Below, piece after piece: positions 1-7,275 of a stretch of DNA of 64,000 nucleotides. How positions within the stretch are numbered: position 1 is the first letter of the stretch; every line of letters begins with the position of its first letter. The DNA comes from Stutzerimonas kunmingensis (GTDB lineage: Bacteria; Pseudomonadota; Gammaproteobacteria; Pseudomonadales; Pseudomonadaceae). The notes beneath the pieces are model-generated. The model searched no databases. It saw nothing but the letters and a program-made list of their open reading frames with translations, and was not told the DNA's origin. A program made the translations under genes and the position numbers. The DNA is taken from the NCBI RefSeq assembly GCF_002929225.1, contig NZ_PISM01000004.1, positions 992,001 through 1,056,000 of the forward strand, read 5' to 3'.

Positions 1-369
1 ATCCAGTCCCGAGAGCACGGTGGCGCCAGTGGTGGTGATGCCGGACATGGTTTCGAAGAAGGCGTCCGAATAGCTGATGTGCTGAATCAGCATCAGCGGC
101 AAGGCGGCGAAACAGCAGACCACCACCCAGCTGATCGTGGTCAGGAAGTACATGTCGCGCGGCCGCAGGTTGGTGTTGGCCGGTCTACCCGGTGCGACAA
201 GGGCGAAGCCGCAGGAAAAGGTGATCAGACTGCCCCAGATGAATGCCTGCAGGTCATCGGTGCGTTCGAATGCCAGCAGGGTCAGCATCGGAATGATCAT
301 GCTGACGGCCAGGGTGATCAGGAAAATGCCGAGGATGAAACCGATGATGCGTAAGGTCGGCAGGGCCAT
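1..369 (-). CDS. trkH: TrkH-family potassium uptake protein, N-terminal 123 residues (runs off the window)
   Basis: Integral membrane K+-translocating subunit of the Trk system, which works with the peripheral NAD-binding protein TrkA. The visible part begins MALPTLRIIGFILG and shows hydrophobic segments at about residues 5-33, 40-60 and 72-95. It ends in the first selectivity-filter loop, with SGITTTGATV near residues 109-118, the hallmark of Trk/Ktr channels. The start is the ATG whose complement is at 367-369; an upstream in-frame GTG would add a short unsupported leader. The C-terminal three quarters lie before base 1. TrkH versus the closely related TrkG cannot be decided from this fragment. 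Confidence 0.9.
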   Translation of the reverse strand, partial: MALPTLRIIGFILGIFLITLAVSMIIPMLTLLAFERTDDLQAFIWGSLITFSCGFALVAPGRPANTNLRPRDMYFLTTISWVVVCCFAALPLMLIQHISYSDAFFETMSGITTTGATVLSGLD

Positions 370-557
370 GTAGAGGGTGCTCGGCACGGTGAAAGAGGGC
401 GGACATTCTACTCGCGTCGCTCCGCCAGTAAACCGCCCGACGGCTGGTATAAAAATGTTTTCTCGGCAGCCGCGGAGCCTCTTCCCAAGCGCAGCGCCAT
501 GAATAGAATAGCCGCCCGGGCGCCGGCCCATTTCCGGTATCTGGGTGTTCACCTTCC

Positions 558-929
558 ATGTCAATCGACAATCCCTGCCTCACGTGCGGCGCCTGCTGCG
601 CGTACTTTCGTGTGTCCTTCTATTTTGGTGAATGCGTTTCTGCCGGCGGTGCGGTGCCGGACCAGCTGACGGTTCAGGTTTCGCCGTTCCATGTGGCGAT
701 GCTCGGTACCGAGGGCAAGCCTGCGCGCTGCGTCGGACTGCTGGGCGATGTCGGTTGTGGCGTGCGCTGCAGCATGTACGAGCAGCGTTCGAGCACCTGC
801 CGCGAGTTCGAGGCGTCCTGGGAGAACGGCGAGCACAACGCCCATTGCGACGCGGCGCGGGCGGCACACGGCCTGCCACCGCTGGTGCCGCCGCTGCAGC
901 CGCATCTTTCGCCGGATCGGGTGGCTTGA
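558..929 (+). CDS. YkgJ-family cysteine cluster protein
   Basis: 123-residue protein with the zinc/iron-chelating CxCxxCC-family signature: CLTCGACC at residues 7-14, followed by cysteines near 26, 58, 67, 71, 81 and 96. Members are small cytoplasmic proteins thought to bind Zn2+ or Fe-S through eight cysteines; no reaction is established. The N-terminal MSIDNPCLTCGACCAYFRV and the length fit the family. It is divergent from trkH, with 188 bases between them, and precedes a nitroreductase gene but is separated from it by a repeat element. No membrane segment or signal peptide is visible. Confidence 0.8.
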   Translation: MSIDNPCLTCGACCAYFRVSFYFGECVSAGGAVPDQLTVQVSPFHVAMLGTEGKPARCVGLLGDVGCGVRCSMYEQRSSTCREFEASWENGEHNAHCDAARAAHGLPPLVPPLQPHLSPDRVA

Positions 930-937
930 CCTGTGGG

Positions 938-1083
938 CTGTTTGGTAAGTTCAGTTGGTCAATTTCGGCGACCATGGCCCGATATTGCGTTGTCTGCTCC
1001 TCACCATAGCCCCGCCATGGCTCGTCGCAGCGGCTGGCCTCGGAGCCATGTTCATCCGAACTTGTCTCAACCAACTCACCGCA
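938..1083 (+). repeat. Intergenic repeat, copy A (inverted partner at 7136-7254)
   Basis: Starts CTGTTTGGTAAGTTCAGTTG, and its first ~43 bases match the reverse complement of 7211-7253 almost exactly (one substitution, A for G, before CCATGGCCC). A second matching block, CGGAGCCATGTTCA at 1040-1053 continuing to CAACC…CTCACC, matches 7145-7193 in reverse. The middle of copy A carries about 30 extra bases. Short reading frames inside it are not convincing genes. No transposase is nearby. Confidence 0.75.
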
Positions 1084-1188
1084 CGGGCCACTAGCGCAAG
1101 TCGGTGCGTATTTGCCTGTCGGCCGGCCATCACTCGCGGTACGGCGCCAACACCCTCTAGAATGTCCGACCCTTTCAGGAGGTAATGG

Positions 1189-1752
1189 ATGGACGCTCTG
1201 GACCTGTTGCTCAACCGTGTATCTGTCACTCGGCTATGCGAGCCGGCACCCGATGCCGATCAACTCGATCTGCTTTTTCGTGCAGCCTTGCGTGCGCCGG
1301 ATCACGGCCAGTTGCACCCCTGGCGCTTCCTGACCGTCGAGGGCGATGCGCGCGGCAAGCTCGGTGAGCTGTTTGCCGCCGCTCTGCAGGCCCGGCAGAC
1401 CGATGCCTCGGACGAAGCGCTGCAGAAGGCGCGCAACATGCCGCTGCGTGCGCCGATGTTGATCGTGGTGATCGCCAGTCCGAAGGCGCACCCGAAAGTC
1501 CCGGAAGGCGAACAGTTGCTGGCTGCCGGCTGCGCGGCGCATGGTCTGCTGTTGGCCGCCCATGCTCAGGGGATCGGCGCGGTGTGGCGCACCGGTGAGT
1601 TCGCCAATGACCCGCATGTAATGAAGGGGCTGGGCCTGGCCGAGCAGGAACGTCTGCTGGGCTTCCTGTACCTGGGCACGCCGGAGGGCCGCATCCGTAG
1701 CGCTCCGGTGCTCGAGCCCGAGGCTTTCGTCAGCGCCTGGAATGGTCAGTGA
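1189..1752 (+). CDS. Nitroreductase family protein (YdjA-like)
   Basis: 187-residue FMN-dependent oxidoreductase of the short NfsB/YdjA type. Residues 1-30 (MDALDLLLNRVSVTRLCEPAPD) carry the N-terminal helix and the R(R/V)S FMN-phosphate segment. PDHGQLHPWRF follows near residues 37-47. The C-terminal LGFLYLGTPEG motif near 164-174 is typical of the family. An AGGAGG ribosome-binding site at 1177-1182 sits six bases before this ATG; the ATG at 1185 is out of frame. The 3' end overlaps the convergent sensor kinase gene by 7 bases. Substrate unknown; NAD(P)H-dependent reduction is inferred from the family. Confidence 0.85.
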   Translation: MDALDLLLNRVSVTRLCEPAPDADQLDLLFRAALRAPDHGQLHPWRFLTVEGDARGKLGELFAAALQARQTDASDEALQKARNMPLRAPMLIVVIASPKAHPKVPEGEQLLAAGCAAHGLLLAAHAQGIGAVWRTGEFANDPHVMKGLGLAEQERLLGFLYLGTPEGRIRSAPVLEPEAFVSAWNGQ

Positions 1753-3122
1753 TGGGCCTGGATTTCTGACACCGTGCCTGCAGCGTTTGCCAACGGCAGA
1801 CGCAGGCTCGCGATGAAGCCGCCATCGGGGTGGTTGGCCAGCTGCAGCTGCCCACCGTGGCGCTCGGCCGCACGGCGGGCGATGGCCAATCCGAGGCCAT
1901 GCCCGGCCGCCGTTTGTCCTGGCGCTCGGAAGAAGGGTTGGCTCAGTTGCGGCAGGTGTTCGTCGGCGACTCCTGGCCCGTGGTCGCGCACACTCAGTAC
2001 CAGCTCGTCACCGTCGCGCTGCGCGCGCAGCTCTACAGGCACGCCCTCGGGGTTGAAGCGCAGGGCGTTGCGCAACAGATTGTCCAGCGCACGTTCGAGC
2101 ATTTCCGTCCAGCCAGTGAATGCCAGGCCTGGCTCGACCCGGCTGTCGATACGCTGAGCGGGCGCGACGATCCGGGCGTTGTCCTCCAGTTGTTCGAACA
2201 TCGCTGGCAGGTCGACGGCCGTTGTCGTGCCGGGTTCCGCATCCAAGCGCGAGAGTTCGAGAATCTCGCTGATCAACGCTTCCAGCCGATCGCATTCCTT
2301 TGCCAGTCGCGGCCAGATCACTTCGCGTTCGCTCGGGCTGGCGCGCTCGGCCAGTGCCTGGGCAATACGCAGGCGCGCCAGCGGTGAGCGCAGTTCATGG
2401 GATACGTCGCGCAATAACTGGCGCTGACTGCCGATCAGCGCCTGCAGCCGTGCGCCCATGCGGTTGAAATCGCTCGCCAGCACGCCGAGTTCGTCGCGCC
2501 GTGTTGCCAGGCGGGCAAGGGACTGCTGCTGATAGCTGGTCTGTCCCAGATCGTGCACGGCACGGCGCAGGCGATCCAATGGGCGGGTGATGGACAGCGT
2601 CAGTAGCAGGCTGAAACCGGTGAGCACCACCAGCGCGATGCCCAGCGCGCTGAGCGGCCACGCCAGGCTGCCGCGATGCCAGGCCTGCAGTTCGGGATAG
2701 GGAATGCGGTAGATGAACAGGTAGGTTTCACCGCTGGTCGGGCTGGTGTAATCGGCGGTGAGGCGTCGCCAGGGCAGTGGGCGCTCGCGATCCTGATGGC
2801 GCGCCTCGAAGGCGGCGGCGCGGGCGGGGAAGGTGCCGCGGATGATTGGCTGGCCGTTTTCCGCCAGCACCTGTACATCGACCCGTGCACGATGGCGGTG
2901 TTGTTCCAGCAGGCGCTGTGCAGCCAGGGGGCCCTGGCGCTCGTAGACCTCGGTCCAGGTTTCGGCGAGACCTTGCAGCGCCGGGTGGCGGCCGAGAATC
3001 CAGGCGTCCTGGTTCAACGCATGGCCGAGCAGCATGGCCAAGCCGGCAACCAGCGCAATGGCCAGCCAGAAGGTTGCGAGTATGCGCCAGAACAGTGATC
3101 GCACTGGATCTCTCCACGGCAA
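1746..3122 (-). CDS. cpxA: CpxA-like sensor histidine kinase
   Basis: 458 residues. An N-terminal membrane segment (about 12-33) and a second one (about 153-176) bracket a periplasmic sensor domain of ~120 residues. A HAMP region follows, then a dimerisation/phosphoacceptor domain with LLRDVSHELRSPLARLR (His242) and a HATPase_c domain with N-box (LDNLLRNALRF) and G boxes (DHGPGV, GHGLGLAIA). It is the last gene of a minus-strand cluster: small protein, response regulator, CpxP-like periplasmic protein, kinase. This matches Cpx organisation with the CpxP homologue inserted between regulator and kinase. An envelope-stress role is inferred from domains and neighbours. Confidence 0.8.
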   Translation of the reverse strand: MPWRDPVRSLFWRILATFWLAIALVAGLAMLLGHALNQDAWILGRHPALQGLAETWTEVYERQGPLAAQRLLEQHRHRARVDVQVLAENGQPIIRGTFPARAAAFEARHQDRERPLPWRRLTADYTSPTSGETYLFIYRIPYPELQAWHRGSLAWPLSALGIALVVLTGFSLLLTLSITRPLDRLRRAVHDLGQTSYQQQSLARLATRRDELGVLASDFNRMGARLQALIGSQRQLLRDVSHELRSPLARLRIAQALAERASPSEREVIWPRLAKECDRLEALISEILELSRLDAEPGTTTAVDLPAMFEQLEDNARIVAPAQRIDSRVEPGLAFTGWTEMLERALDNLLRNALRFNPEGVPVELRAQRDGDELVLSVRDHGPGVADEHLPQLSQPFFRAPGQTAAGHGLGLAIARRAAERHGGQLQLANHPDGGFIASLRLPLANAAGTVSEIQAHH

Positions 3123-3194
3123 AGCCCGGCAGCTCCCACCGGCGTTCTGAACGCTTGGCGGAGCCTGTCGGGCAGGTTTCAGGAAGGGCGCAGA

Positions 3195-3608
3195 TCAGTT
3201 CTTCTGATCGCGGTCCGCTTTCCATTTGAGGAACTCGGCACGTTCGGCGCGCTTTTCTTCCATCTTCTTCATGCCTTCGTCGAAGGCCTTGTGCTGCTCG
3301 GGCTTGAGCAGCGCGCGCATGCTCTGGTGGGTCTTCTCGCGGCTGGCGTCGAGATCGTTCTGCATGGCCTTGCGCTCGGCTTCGGGCAGCTTGTCGAGGT
3401 AGCGCTGGGTGATCTGCTGGCGCTGGCGCATCTGCTCGCCCATCAGCTTGCGCATTTCGCGTTGCTGGTCCTTTGTCAGGTCCAGGTCCTGAAACATGTG
3501 CGGGGCGTTCTTGCCGCCGTGATGACCGTCCTGCATGCCGCCAGGCATGGCGAAAGCGAGGGTCGGAACGGCAGCGGCGAACAGTAGGGCTACGAGTGAT
3601 TTGCGCAT
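3195..3608 (-). CDS. CpxP/Spy-like periplasmic LTXXQ protein
   Basis: 137 residues. A signal peptide (MRKSLVALLFAAAVPTLAFA) is followed by a His/Gly/Met-rich patch, MPGGMQDGHHGG, that could bind metal. Two LTxxQ-like repeats follow: LTKDQQREM near residue 44 and LKPEQHKAF near 100. The rest is strongly helical and charged, as in Spy/CpxP chaperones that dampen the Cpx sensor and protect envelope proteins. The start at 3608 is preceded by AGGAG in the coding-strand sense and gives a clean signal peptide; a 17-residue upstream extension would spoil it. It lies between the response regulator and the kinase gene. Confidence 0.82.
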   Translation of the reverse strand: MRKSLVALLFAAAVPTLAFAMPGGMQDGHHGGKNAPHMFQDLDLTKDQQREMRKLMGEQMRQRQQITQRYLDKLPEAERKAMQNDLDASREKTHQSMRALLKPEQHKAFDEGMKKMEEKRAERAEFLKWKADRDQKN

Positions 3609-3726
3609 GGTGAAAACTCTCCTGTGTAGGTAAACCGGCCATACCGACGCGTTGCTCATTGGCGGCAGGTCTGTGACCGGATGAGTTCAGTCTACGCAGG
3701 GTAAGGTCAAGGGCAGTCAGCTCAGG

Positions 3727-3742
3727 GTAAAGCCTCGGTAAA
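3727..3742. promoter_or_regulatory. Candidate CpxR box upstream of the CpxP-like gene
   Basis: Two direct GTAAA pentamers at 3727-3731 and 3738-3742, separated by six bases, resemble the CpxR consensus of paired GTAAA (usually five bases apart). They lie about 120 bases before the CpxP-like start and just beyond the response-regulator stop codon, where an autoregulated promoter would be expected. A further GTAAG lies at 3701-3705. The spacing is one base off the enterobacterial consensus. Confidence 0.35.
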
Positions 3743-3747
3743 GACGA

Positions 3748-4425
3748 TCAGACGGCGTACAGATAGCCGCGACTGCGCAGGGCGACGATCCGTGGGCTGC
3801 CGTCGGCGTGCGGACCAAGCTTGCGCCGCAGGTTGCTGACGTGCATGTCGAGGCTGCGGTCGTAGAGGGTGAGCTTGCGTCCCAGGGCGTGCTGGGCAAG
3901 GGTCTGCTTGTCGATCGGCTCGCCTGGTTGCGCGAGCAGCGTTTCGAGGATGCGGCCTTCGGAGAGCGTCAGGCTGACGTCATGACCGCCGACGCTGGCC
4001 ACGCCGCGTGCCGGGCTGTAGCAGAGATCGCCGAACTCGACCTGGCTGGGCGTCGCGGTCGGCTGGCTGCGGCGCAACACGGCACGCAGGCGTGCGGTGA
4101 GCTCGCGCGGGTCGCAGGGCTTGGCCAGGTAATCGTCTGCGCCAAGTTCGAGGCCGAGAATCCGATCCAGCGGCTCGCCGCGACCCGACAGCATCAGCAC
4201 CGGCAGATCGGGATGTTCACTGCGCAGTTGCTTGAGCAGCTCCAGGCCACTGCCGTCGGGCAGCATCACGTCCAGGACCACCGCGGCTGGCTGGTGCTGC
4301 GCCAGCGCTTGGCGTGCACTGTTGCCATCGTGGCAGGCATGGGCGACGAAACCTTCCTGAGCGAGCCAGCTGATCAGCAGCTCGCAGAGTTCTTCGTCAT
4401 CGTCGATAAGCAGCAATTCACTCAT
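3748..4425 (-). CDS. cpxR: CpxR-like OmpR-family response regulator
   Basis: 225 residues. The receiver domain has the acidic pair DDDEE near residues 8-12, phosphoacceptor Asp52 (VVLDVMLPDGSG), Ser80 and Lys102 (YLAKP). The C-terminal winged-helix DNA-binding domain runs about 128-225, with LTLSEGRILETLL and DMHVSNLRRKLGP recognition features. It is cognate to the kinase two genes downstream and would be phosphorylated by it on envelope stress. It follows the small membrane protein at 4440-4817 with 14 bases between them, which suggests co-transcription. Confidence 0.82.
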   Translation of the reverse strand: MSELLLIDDDEELCELLISWLAQEGFVAHACHDGNSARQALAQHQPAAVVLDVMLPDGSGLELLKQLRSEHPDLPVLMLSGRGEPLDRILGLELGADDYLAKPCDPRELTARLRAVLRRSQPTATPSQVEFGDLCYSPARGVASVGGHDVSLTLSEGRILETLLAQPGEPIDKQTLAQHALGRKLTLYDRSLDMHVSNLRRKLGPHADGSPRIVALRSRGYLYAV

Positions 4426-4439
4426 GTCGGCTCAGGTAC

Positions 4440-4817
4440 TCAGTTGAGCCACTGGCGTCGACGGCGACCGCGCGTGACCAGCAGGCCCAGGGTGAAACTG
4501 ACGACCCCGACAGCACCACCGACGGCGAACCACTGTTGCTGTTCGTTCAACATCGCGGGCAGCACTTTTGCCTGCTCGGTCTGCAACTGCAGGCGCAAGC
4601 GGCGATTTTCCTCGCGCAGACGCAGCAGCAAGGCCTCCGTGGTGTCGGTGCTCGGGCCGGCAGGCTCTGGCTCGGCTACGGCGTCAAGCTCGTCGTATTC
4701 GGCGGGGTCGCCGGGCTCGGTCACCGGAACAGCAGGTTCCGTTATTGCTTCCTCGGCATACAGCGGCGGGGTGAGCAGGGTCAGGGCAAACAGCAGGGCA
4801 AGCGATCGTTGACGCAT
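4440..4817 (-). CDS. Small membrane-anchored protein with coiled coil, function unknown
   Basis: 125 residues: signal peptide (MRQRSLALLFALTLLTPPLYA), an acidic/proline-rich linker (residues 22-57), a short coiled coil (LLLRLREENRRLRLQLQTEQ, about 64-83), and a C-terminal membrane helix (about 95-113) ending in the positive tail RGRRRRQWLN. This predicts a periplasmic coiled coil anchored at its C-terminus with a cytoplasmic Arg tail. I do not recognise a named family. It is the first gene of the Cpx-like cluster, so a role alongside envelope sensing is possible but only inferred from position. Confidence 0.65.
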   Translation of the reverse strand: MRQRSLALLFALTLLTPPLYAEEAITEPAVPVTEPGDPAEYDELDAVAEPEPAGPSTDTTEALLLRLREENRRLRLQLQTEQAKVLPAMLNEQQQWFAVGGAVGVVSFTLGLLVTRGRRRRQWLN

Positions 4818-4883
4818 CGGAACTCCTATTTCCTTACGAGGCCGTGGGCTGCCAGCGGCCGGGCTATTCCCTGCTGTGTCGGC

Positions 4884-5183
4884 TCAGGGCAGTACTTTCT
4901 TGAAGGGCTTGACCACCACGTTCACGTATACGCCGGCGGCCTTGTACGGATCGGCGTCGGCCCACTGCTGCGCGGCTTCCAGCGAATCGAACTCGGCGAC
5001 TACCAGACTGCCGCTGAACCCGGCTTCGCCCGGGTCGTTGCTGTCGATGGCTGGGTGCGGGCCGGCGAGAACCAGGCGACCTTCGTTCTTCAGCTGCTCC
5101 AGGCGTGCCAGGTGGGCCGGGCGAGTGGCGAGGCGGTCCTGCAGGGAATTCGGTGCGTCGGTGGCGATAACGGCGTAGAGCAT
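4884..5183 (-). CDS. YciI-family protein
   Basis: 99 residues beginning [18 protein letters not shown] and matching the YciI/YCII fold: N-terminal strand, [22 protein letters not shown] in the middle (His/Asp region), then [23 protein letters not shown]. Members are small ferredoxin-like-fold proteins with a possible His-Asp dyad; their reaction is unknown in most organisms. The start at 5183 gives the family length; upstream in-frame codons lie in non-conserved sequence. It is transcribed away from the PHP gene that follows a 416-base gap. Confidence 0.82.
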   Translation of the reverse strand: MLYAVIATDAPNSLQDRLATRPAHLARLEQLKNEGRLVLAGPHPAIDSNDPGEAGFSGSLVVAEFDSLEAAQQWADADPYKAAGVYVNVVVKPFKKVLP

Positions 5184-5599
5184 GGTCGATCCTCGTTCGC
5201 GTAGGGGCGTATATAAAAAGTACAGAAAGCCCGGCATGGTGACAGTGCCGGCGCGGCTTCTTTGTCGCGCGGGTCCAGGCGCTACACACAACGGACCGCG
5301 CCGTGCAGCGCGGCATCATAGCAAACGGCGCTTGCGACGGAAGCGCTGCGCTTTCCCCCGCTGCAGCGGTTGATGGCACGCAGGATCGTATCGGCGGTCG
5401 AAGTAAGAGCGGTTTGCGGCGCCTGCAGCGCTGGCTGGCCGTAATGACGGTGACGACACGAGCCAAAGCGCCGGTGCGGCGTTAGACTAGTCGGCCGTTT
5501 GCGCCGGAGCACCCCGTCTTTCGGGCCGGTGAAGCCTTACCGCCGCAGGCTTACGGATTCTTATCGAGGTGTCTGCATCTCACTGGAGCGCGTAACCAG
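5184..5599. other. 416-base non-coding gap between divergent genes
   Basis: Separates yciI (minus strand) from the PHP phosphoesterase gene (plus strand), so it should hold two divergent promoters. I could not assign unambiguous -10/-35 boxes. Short open frames here lack ribosome-binding sites and recognisable motifs. No clear terminator or repeat was found. Confidence 0.5.
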
Positions 5600-6466
5600 A
5601 TGATTGTCGATCTGCATTGCCACAGCACCGCCTCGGACGGCGCGCTGGCGCCTGCCAAGCTGGTGGAGCGAGCCCATGCGCGTGGTATCGAGATGCTGGC
5701 GCTCACCGACCACGACACGGTCGACGGCCTTGCCGAGGCGCGGGCAACTGCGCAGGCGCTCGGTATGCAGCTGGTCAATGGCATCGAGCTTTCTTGCCTG
5801 TGGAACGGGGCTACCATTCATGTATTGGGCTACGCCTTCGACGCTGATGCGCCTGCGCTGCAGCAGGCGATCGCACAACTGCACGAAGGACGTTGGCGCC
5901 GCGCCGAACTGATCGGCCAGCGCCTCGAAGCGAAGGGGATGCCGGGTGCGCTGGAAGGCGCGCGGGCGCTTCAGCAGGAACTCGGCGACAGTGGCAACGC
6001 ACCGGCGCGGCCGCATTTCGCCGATTTTCTCGTGCGTGCCGGTCATGTCCGCGACCGTGCCGAAGCGTTTCGCAAATGGCTGGGTTCGGGCAAGCTCGGC
6101 GACGTCAAGCAGCATTGGCCGAGCCTGGAGCAGACGGTCCAGACCTTGCGTGACGCAGGTGCGTGGATCAGCCTGGCGCACCCGTGGCAGTACGATTTCA
6201 CTCGCAGCAAGCGGCGCCGGCTGGTGATCGATTTCGCCCAGGCCGGCGGTCACGCGCTGGAGGTGGTCAACGGCATGCAGCCGCTGGAACAGGTCGGCGG
6301 TCTGTCGATCCTGGTACGTGAGTTGGGCCTGATGGCCACAGTGGGCAGTGATTTCCATGCGCCCGGCGACTGGTCGGAACTGGGGCTGTACCGCAGCCTG
6401 CCGGAGGACCTGTCGCCGCTTTGGAGACATTTCGATCATGAGCGCCGCATACCTGCTGCCAGCTGA
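5600..6466 (+). CDS. rnm: PHP-domain phosphoesterase, RNase AM / YciV (TrpH) family
   Basis: 288 residues with a complete polymerase-and-histidinol-phosphatase metal site: DLHCHSTASDG (residues 4-14), LTDHDTVDGL (36-45), ELSCLW near 65, SLAHPWQYDF near 193-202 and GSDFHAPGDW near 250. Homologues act as 5'-3' exoribonucleases or 3',5'-nucleoside bisphosphate phosphatases using three metal ions. The gene lies upstream of the YciO gene with 13 bases between, as in many proteobacteria (yciV-yciO), so the two are probably co-transcribed. The exact substrate here is inferred from family only. Confidence 0.82.
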   Translation: MIVDLHCHSTASDGALAPAKLVERAHARGIEMLALTDHDTVDGLAEARATAQALGMQLVNGIELSCLWNGATIHVLGYAFDADAPALQQAIAQLHEGRWRRAELIGQRLEAKGMPGALEGARALQQELGDSGNAPARPHFADFLVRAGHVRDRAEAFRKWLGSGKLGDVKQHWPSLEQTVQTLRDAGAWISLAHPWQYDFTRSKRRRLVIDFAQAGGHALEVVNGMQPLEQVGGLSILVRELGLMATVGSDFHAPGDWSELGLYRSLPEDLSPLWRHFDHERRIPAAS

Positions 6467-6479
6467 ACAGGGAGTTTCC

Positions 6480-7103
6480 ATGAGCCAGTTCTTTCAGATC
6501 CATCCGGACAACCCGCAACCGCGCCTGATCAAACAGGCCGTGGAAATCATCCGCAAGGGCGGGGTAGTGGTCTACCCGACCGACTCCAGTTATGCCGTCG
6601 GCTGCTCGATGGGTAACAAGGCCGGCATCGAACGCATTCGCCGGCTGCGCCAGCTCGATGACAAGCACAACTTTACGCTGGCCTGTCGCGATCTGTCGCA
6701 GCTTGGCCTTTTCGCCAAGGTCGATACCGCGGCCTTTCGCCTGCTCAAGGCTCATCTGCCCGGTCCCTACACTATCATCCTGTCGGCTACCCGCGAGGTG
6801 CCGCGCATGTTGCTGCACCCCAAGCGCCGCACCATCGGCCTGCGCGTGCCGGCACAGCCGATCGCCCAGGCGCTGCTGGAAGAACTCGGTGAGCCGCTGA
6901 TGAGCGTCAGCCTGATCCTTCCCGGTGAAGACCTGCCGATGAGCGACCCCTACGAGATGCGTGACGCGCTGGAGCATCAGGTAGACCTGATCATCGATGG
7001 CGGTTACGGTGGCCTCGAAGCATCGACGGTGGTCAGTCTGGTCGACGATCGGCCTGAAGTGATACGGGTCGGCTGCGGCGATCCCGAACCCTTCATGGCT
7101 TGA
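6480..7103 (+). CDS. yciO: YciO, Sua5/YrdC-family protein
   Basis: 207 residues of the YrdC-like RNA/nucleotide-binding fold. It starts MSQFFQIHPDNPQPRL and carries KGGVVVYPTDSSYAVGC (about 25-41), RIRRLRQLDDKHNFTLAC (54-71) and LLKAHLPGPYTIIL (85-98). YciO proteins resemble TsaC, which makes threonylcarbamoyl-AMP for tRNA t6A. The length and the SSYAVGC variant (TsaC usually has T(E/D)AVYGLG) fit YciO rather than the essential TsaC. AGGGAG precedes the ATG at 6480. It is downstream of and close to the PHP gene. Confidence 0.82.
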   Translation: MSQFFQIHPDNPQPRLIKQAVEIIRKGGVVVYPTDSSYAVGCSMGNKAGIERIRRLRQLDDKHNFTLACRDLSQLGLFAKVDTAAFRLLKAHLPGPYTIILSATREVPRMLLHPKRRTIGLRVPAQPIAQALLEELGEPLMSVSLILPGEDLPMSDPYEMRDALEHQVDLIIDGGYGGLEASTVVSLVDDRPEVIRVGCGDPEPFMA

Positions 7104-7135
7104 GCCTGGATGGCGAGCGTGCCTGTACACCATCT

Positions 7136-7254
7136 GGCCTGTCGGTGAGAGGGTTGAGGCAAGTTCGGGTGAACATGGCTCCGAGACAGGGCGCAGCAAC
7201 GCGGTATCTGGGCCATGGCCGCCGAAATTGACCAACTGAACTTACCAAACAGGC
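7136..7254 (-). repeat. Intergenic repeat, copy B (inverted partner at 938-1083)
   Basis: Read on the minus strand it starts CCTGTTTGGTAAGTTCAGTT and continues through GGCGGCCATGGCCC, then CTCGGAGCCATGTTCACC and CTTGCCTCAACC. It is collinear with copy A but lacks ~30 bases in the middle. It fills the gap between yciO and trpS. The two copies face each other across about 6 kb. Confidence 0.75.
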
Positions 7255-7275
7255 CAATTAATCAAGGACACCCTT

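Noticed and set aside
7136-7254. Short frames starting MVNFGGHGP in the repeat copies as a small-protein family
   Set aside because: Both copies give this start only because the repeat is shared; the frames diverge at once and lack ribosome-binding sites.
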